Below, piece after piece: positions 62,048 through 64,000 of a stretch of 64,000 nt of DNA. The translations under genes were made by a program, and so were the position numbers. The stretch is from Propionispira raffinosivorans DSM 20765. Lineage in GTDB: Bacteria > Bacillota > Negativicutes > Selenomonadales > Selenomonadaceae. The stretch covers positions 124,001 through 188,000 of the forward strand of contig NZ_KB905842.1 of NCBI RefSeq assembly GCF_000381065.1, in the 5' to 3' direction. The notes under the pieces are model-generated. The model was not told the DNA's origin and searched no databases. It saw only the letters and a list, made by a program, of their open reading frames with translations. Every line of letters begins with the position of its first letter. Position 1 is the stretch's first letter.

Positions 62048-62585
62048 TTTTAATGCCCTCCCATCCAGAAAAGTCATCATAAAATACAGTTTGATCAATA
62101 GCATTGCGCTGGGCGTGCAATTTACTTGGAGCGGCATCATCCGCAGGGTAACCCATTACTAGTAAAGCAACTGGCTCGAACTGGTCTGGAATCGCATAGG
62201 ATTTTTTGATTTTCTGTGGGTCAAAATGCATTACCCAGGTGCTTCCAATGCCAATGTCCGTGGCTTCCAGTATCATTTGTGTTGCTACAATACTGGCATC
62301 AATATCACCGCTGTTTTTATGATCAAAACTTCGCTCAGCACTAGTTGTTTTGTCATAACAAACAAGTAGTGCCAGGGGGGCATGGAAATGATAAGGGGTA
62401 CATTCTTGTAACTTTTTCAGTCCGGCTTCGTTTTGAATGACAAGGATACGTTGTGGTTGAAAATTTACAGCAGTCGGGGCTAATTGTCCGGCTTTCAGAA
62501 TAAGGTCAAGTTTTTCTTTTTCAACTAATGTGCTTTTGAACTTACGTACGGAAAATCTTTTCTCGGCCAGTGTTATAAAATTCAT
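62013..62585 (-). CDS. Nitroreductase-family protein
   Basis: A 190-residue FMN-dependent nitroreductase-fold protein with the RFSVRKFK N-terminal FMN motif, LAPTAVNFQPQR, and GIGSTWVMHFD. Reduces nitro compounds, quinones or similar electrophiles with NAD(P)H. First gene of a two-gene - strand unit and divergent from an HxlR regulator, a common stress-response layout. Confidence 0.87.
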   Translation of the reverse strand: MNFITLAEKRFSVRKFKSTLVEKEKLDLILKAGQLAPTAVNFQPQRILVIQNEAGLKKLQECTPYHFHAPLALLVCYDKTTSAERSFDHKNSGDIDASIVATQMILEATDIGIGSTWVMHFDPQKIKKSYAIPDQFEPVALLVMGYPADDAAPSKLHAQRNAIDQTVFYDDFSGWEGIKNDNITSTNHHS

Positions 62586-62699
62586 TTTCGTCCTCTTTTC
62601 TCTTTACAAATATTTTATGAGTTGTTACACTGAGTATAAAGAGATAAGAACAAAAGTACAAGTACGCACATTTTTGTGCCTTAAAAGTTGGAGGTTAGT

Positions 62700-63101
62700 A
62701 TGGTTAAAAAATCGAATGAGGTCAATTCCGTGCATGTTCATAAGTGTGCTGTAATGCATGCTCTGGAAATTATTGGAGGAAAATGGAGACTGCCGATTAT
62801 ATGGGAACTTTCTGCACAGAAAAGTATGAGATATAATGAACTCAAACGTCATTTAAATGGTATTACAAATATTATGCTTACCCGTGCTTTGCAAGGGTTG
62901 GAGGAACATCATCTTGTAAATAGGATTGCCCACAATCAAATTCCTCCTCATGTAGAATATTCATTGACGGAAAGCTGCAGAGAAATACTTCCGGCATTGG
63001 AGATTATCAATCAGTGGGGGAAAAGGCAAATGCTAAATGATTCTTGTGAGGAAAAATCGGTGAATTATTCACAAAAAGTCATTACGATGCAAGCCGAATA
63101 A
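62700..63101 (+). CDS. HxlR-family transcriptional regulator
   Basis: A 133-residue winged-helix HxlR protein. ATG 62700 has GGAGG five bases upstream; a TTG at 62688 overlaps that site. Conserved redox Cys16 in HKCAVMHALEIIGGKW (as in YodB/CatR-type sensors of quinones and diamide) and the RYNELKRHLNGIT recognition region. It probably represses the divergent nitroreductase/OYE unit; gtacaagtac and gcac/gtgc repeats at 62655-62680 are possible operator elements. Confidence 0.87.
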   Translation: MVKKSNEVNSVHVHKCAVMHALEIIGGKWRLPIIWELSAQKSMRYNELKRHLNGITNIMLTRALQGLEEHHLVNRIAHNQIPPHVEYSLTESCREILPALEIINQWGKRQMLNDSCEEKSVNYSQKVITMQAE

Positions 63102-63134
63102 AGTATCTATGAATAAAACTCTAGGTCTTTCAAC

Positions 63135-63194
63135 TAAATTGGTCACAAAAAAAGCATCGACTGTGAAGCCGATGCTTTTTTTGTGACCAATTTA
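63135..63194. terminator. Very long bidirectional terminator
   Basis: A perfect 25-bp stem (63135-63159 with 63170-63194) containing A7/T7 within the arms; loop of 10 nt. Separates the convergent HxlR and DeoR genes. Confidence 0.9.
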
Positions 63195-63220
63195 GAGCTT
63201 TTTCTAAATATTGTAAATTT

Positions 63221-63997
63221 TTACTGTGGGAATGAAGTTATTATAATTAATTCAACATGTTTTTTTAAATTATCTGCATCAATAGAAGCCATTCCGTCAT
63301 CCGTGACTAAATAATCTATATTTTTCCAAGAGGTGTATTCCACTAAAGCTGTAGAGCGTGATTTGTTACTGTCTGCTAAAACTACGGCTAGTTTAGAGTT
63401 ATCAATCATTGTTTGCTTAACATTAGCATCGGAAAAATCTATAGAAGTCGGTCCATTATGTTCTTTAAAGCCACTGGAGCCTAAAAAAGCTATATCAACT
63501 TTAATTTTACTTAGAAAATTAGTAGCACCGAAGCCTTCTAAAGCCATGGTGGTATTGTTTAACTGCCCACCGCTCATGTGTATTATGTTTTGGCTATTGG
63601 ATAAAACGTTGGCAGCACTAAATGAGTTGGTAATAATAGTAAGTCCTTTTTTTAAATACAGGAGTTTGGCCAGACACAGAGTGGTGCTGCCAGCATCAAT
63701 AAAAATAACAGAATTATTTTTTACAAAAGAAAGGGCTTTATTTGCTATAGCATTTTTTAAATCAAAATTTTCCGTGTTTCTATATTCTAGCGGCTTTTCA
63801 ATAATCTCTAAAGAGGATAAAGCACCACCACGACTTTTTTTGATGACGCCAATTTTATCCAAATAAATCAAATCTTTTCTAATAGTTTCCGTTGAAACAT
63901 CAAATTTTTTTGCGACTTCTCCAACTTTGATGCTTCCATTGGAGATAATTAATTCAGCTATGTTATTTCTTCTTTCGGCTGTTATAAGCTTGGGCAT
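63221..63997 (-). CDS. DeoR-family transcriptional regulator
   Basis: A 258-residue regulator: N-terminal DeoR helix-turn-helix (about 6-60, VGEVAKKFDVSTETIRKDLIYL) and a sugar-phosphate-sensing DeoRC domain (about 75-235) with FIDAGSTTLCLAK and ITNSFSAANVL. Controls sugar or polyol catabolic genes, which would lie beyond the right edge of the window (its gene starts 3 bp from the end, on the - strand). Confidence 0.87.
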   Translation of the reverse strand: MPKLITAERRNNIAELIISNGSIKVGEVAKKFDVSTETIRKDLIYLDKIGVIKKSRGGALSSLEIIEKPLEYRNTENFDLKNAIANKALSFVKNNSVIFIDAGSTTLCLAKLLYLKKGLTIITNSFSAANVLSNSQNIIHMSGGQLNNTTMALEGFGATNFLSKIKVDIAFLGSSGFKEHNGPTSIDFSDANVKQTMIDNSKLAVVLADSNKSRSTALVEYTSWKNIDYLVTDDGMASIDADNLKKHVELIIITSFPQ

Positions 63998-64000
63998 AAT

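Noticed and set aside
1..64000. tRNA, rRNA, insertion sequences or phage genes
   Set aside because: No cloverleaf, rRNA segment, transposase, integrase or structural phage protein could be supported on either strand.

Overview
The window looks like chromosome from a motile, strictly anaerobic, moderately AT-rich Firmicutes bacterium. The mix of a trimeric [FeFe] hydrogenase, FixABCX, 7TMR-DISM sensing and many chemoreceptors fits the Negativicutes (Sporomusa/Pelosinus/Selenomonas side) best. That placement is inference from gene content, not from a marker gene. No rRNA, tRNA, CRISPR array, prophage or insertion sequence was seen.

Layout. 1-1470: end of a thiamine operon (thiM C-terminus, MTH1187-type thiamine-binding protein, thiE). 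1552-4585: an XRE-cupin regulator divergent from an EamA exporter, then a cupin and an orphan MetQ-type lipoprotein. 4757-7628: RecD2 helicase and a MutT-like Nudix protein. 7962-11101: an AraC regulator, a chemoreceptor, a decayed second copy of the araC 3' end, and a frameshifted gene remnant. 11171-12622: promoter, ZTP (pfl) riboswitch with overlapping terminator, and an OFA-family MFS transporter. 12686-16826: a GntR/FCD regulator divergent from an ATC hydrolase-like gene, a CyuA-type cysteine desulfidase and a YkvI-type transporter, with a GntR-like palindrome between. 17093-20804: a secreted Gln-rich repeat protein and a UvrD-type helicase carrying an inserted DnaQ exonuclease domain. 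20989-27608: chemoreceptor, MatC-like carrier, DUF6282 metal-dependent hydrolase, a divergent LysR regulator and a DAACS symporter. 27937-34765: a small exported protein, a CheX plus response-regulator-CheX pair, a 7TMR-DISM diguanylate cyclase, a K+ channel, two small exported or membrane proteins and PhzF.

35056-52613 is the centrepiece. A CBS/PAS sigma-54 activator precedes a clear -24/-12 promoter and a co-directional run of acyl-CoA dehydrogenase, CoA-transferase, enoyl-CoA hydratase, FixA, FixB, FixC, FixX, AtoE fatty-acid transporter, 3-hydroxyacyl-CoA dehydrogenase, trimeric HydCBA hydrogenase and a dCache chemoreceptor. Together these give uptake and activation of a short-chain acid, its beta-oxidation (or the reverse), electron transfer through FixABCX, and H2 as electron sink. 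Only a thiolase is missing.

52783-55078: a YheO/DauR-type regulator divergent from RidA and a threonine-synthase-like PLP enzyme. 55273-59838: a second sigma-54 activator (PrpR-N type), a second -24/-12 promoter, a zinc alcohol dehydrogenase and an ACS-family sugar-acid transporter. 59861-64000: RarD with a structured leader, an Old Yellow Enzyme-like reductase and nitroreductase divergent from an HxlR regulator, and a DeoR regulator at the right edge.

Regulation is unusually legible here. There are two sigma-54 promoters each directly downstream of its likely activator gene, one riboswitch, several perfect palindromes in divergent promoters, and about twenty rho-independent terminators that delimit the units.
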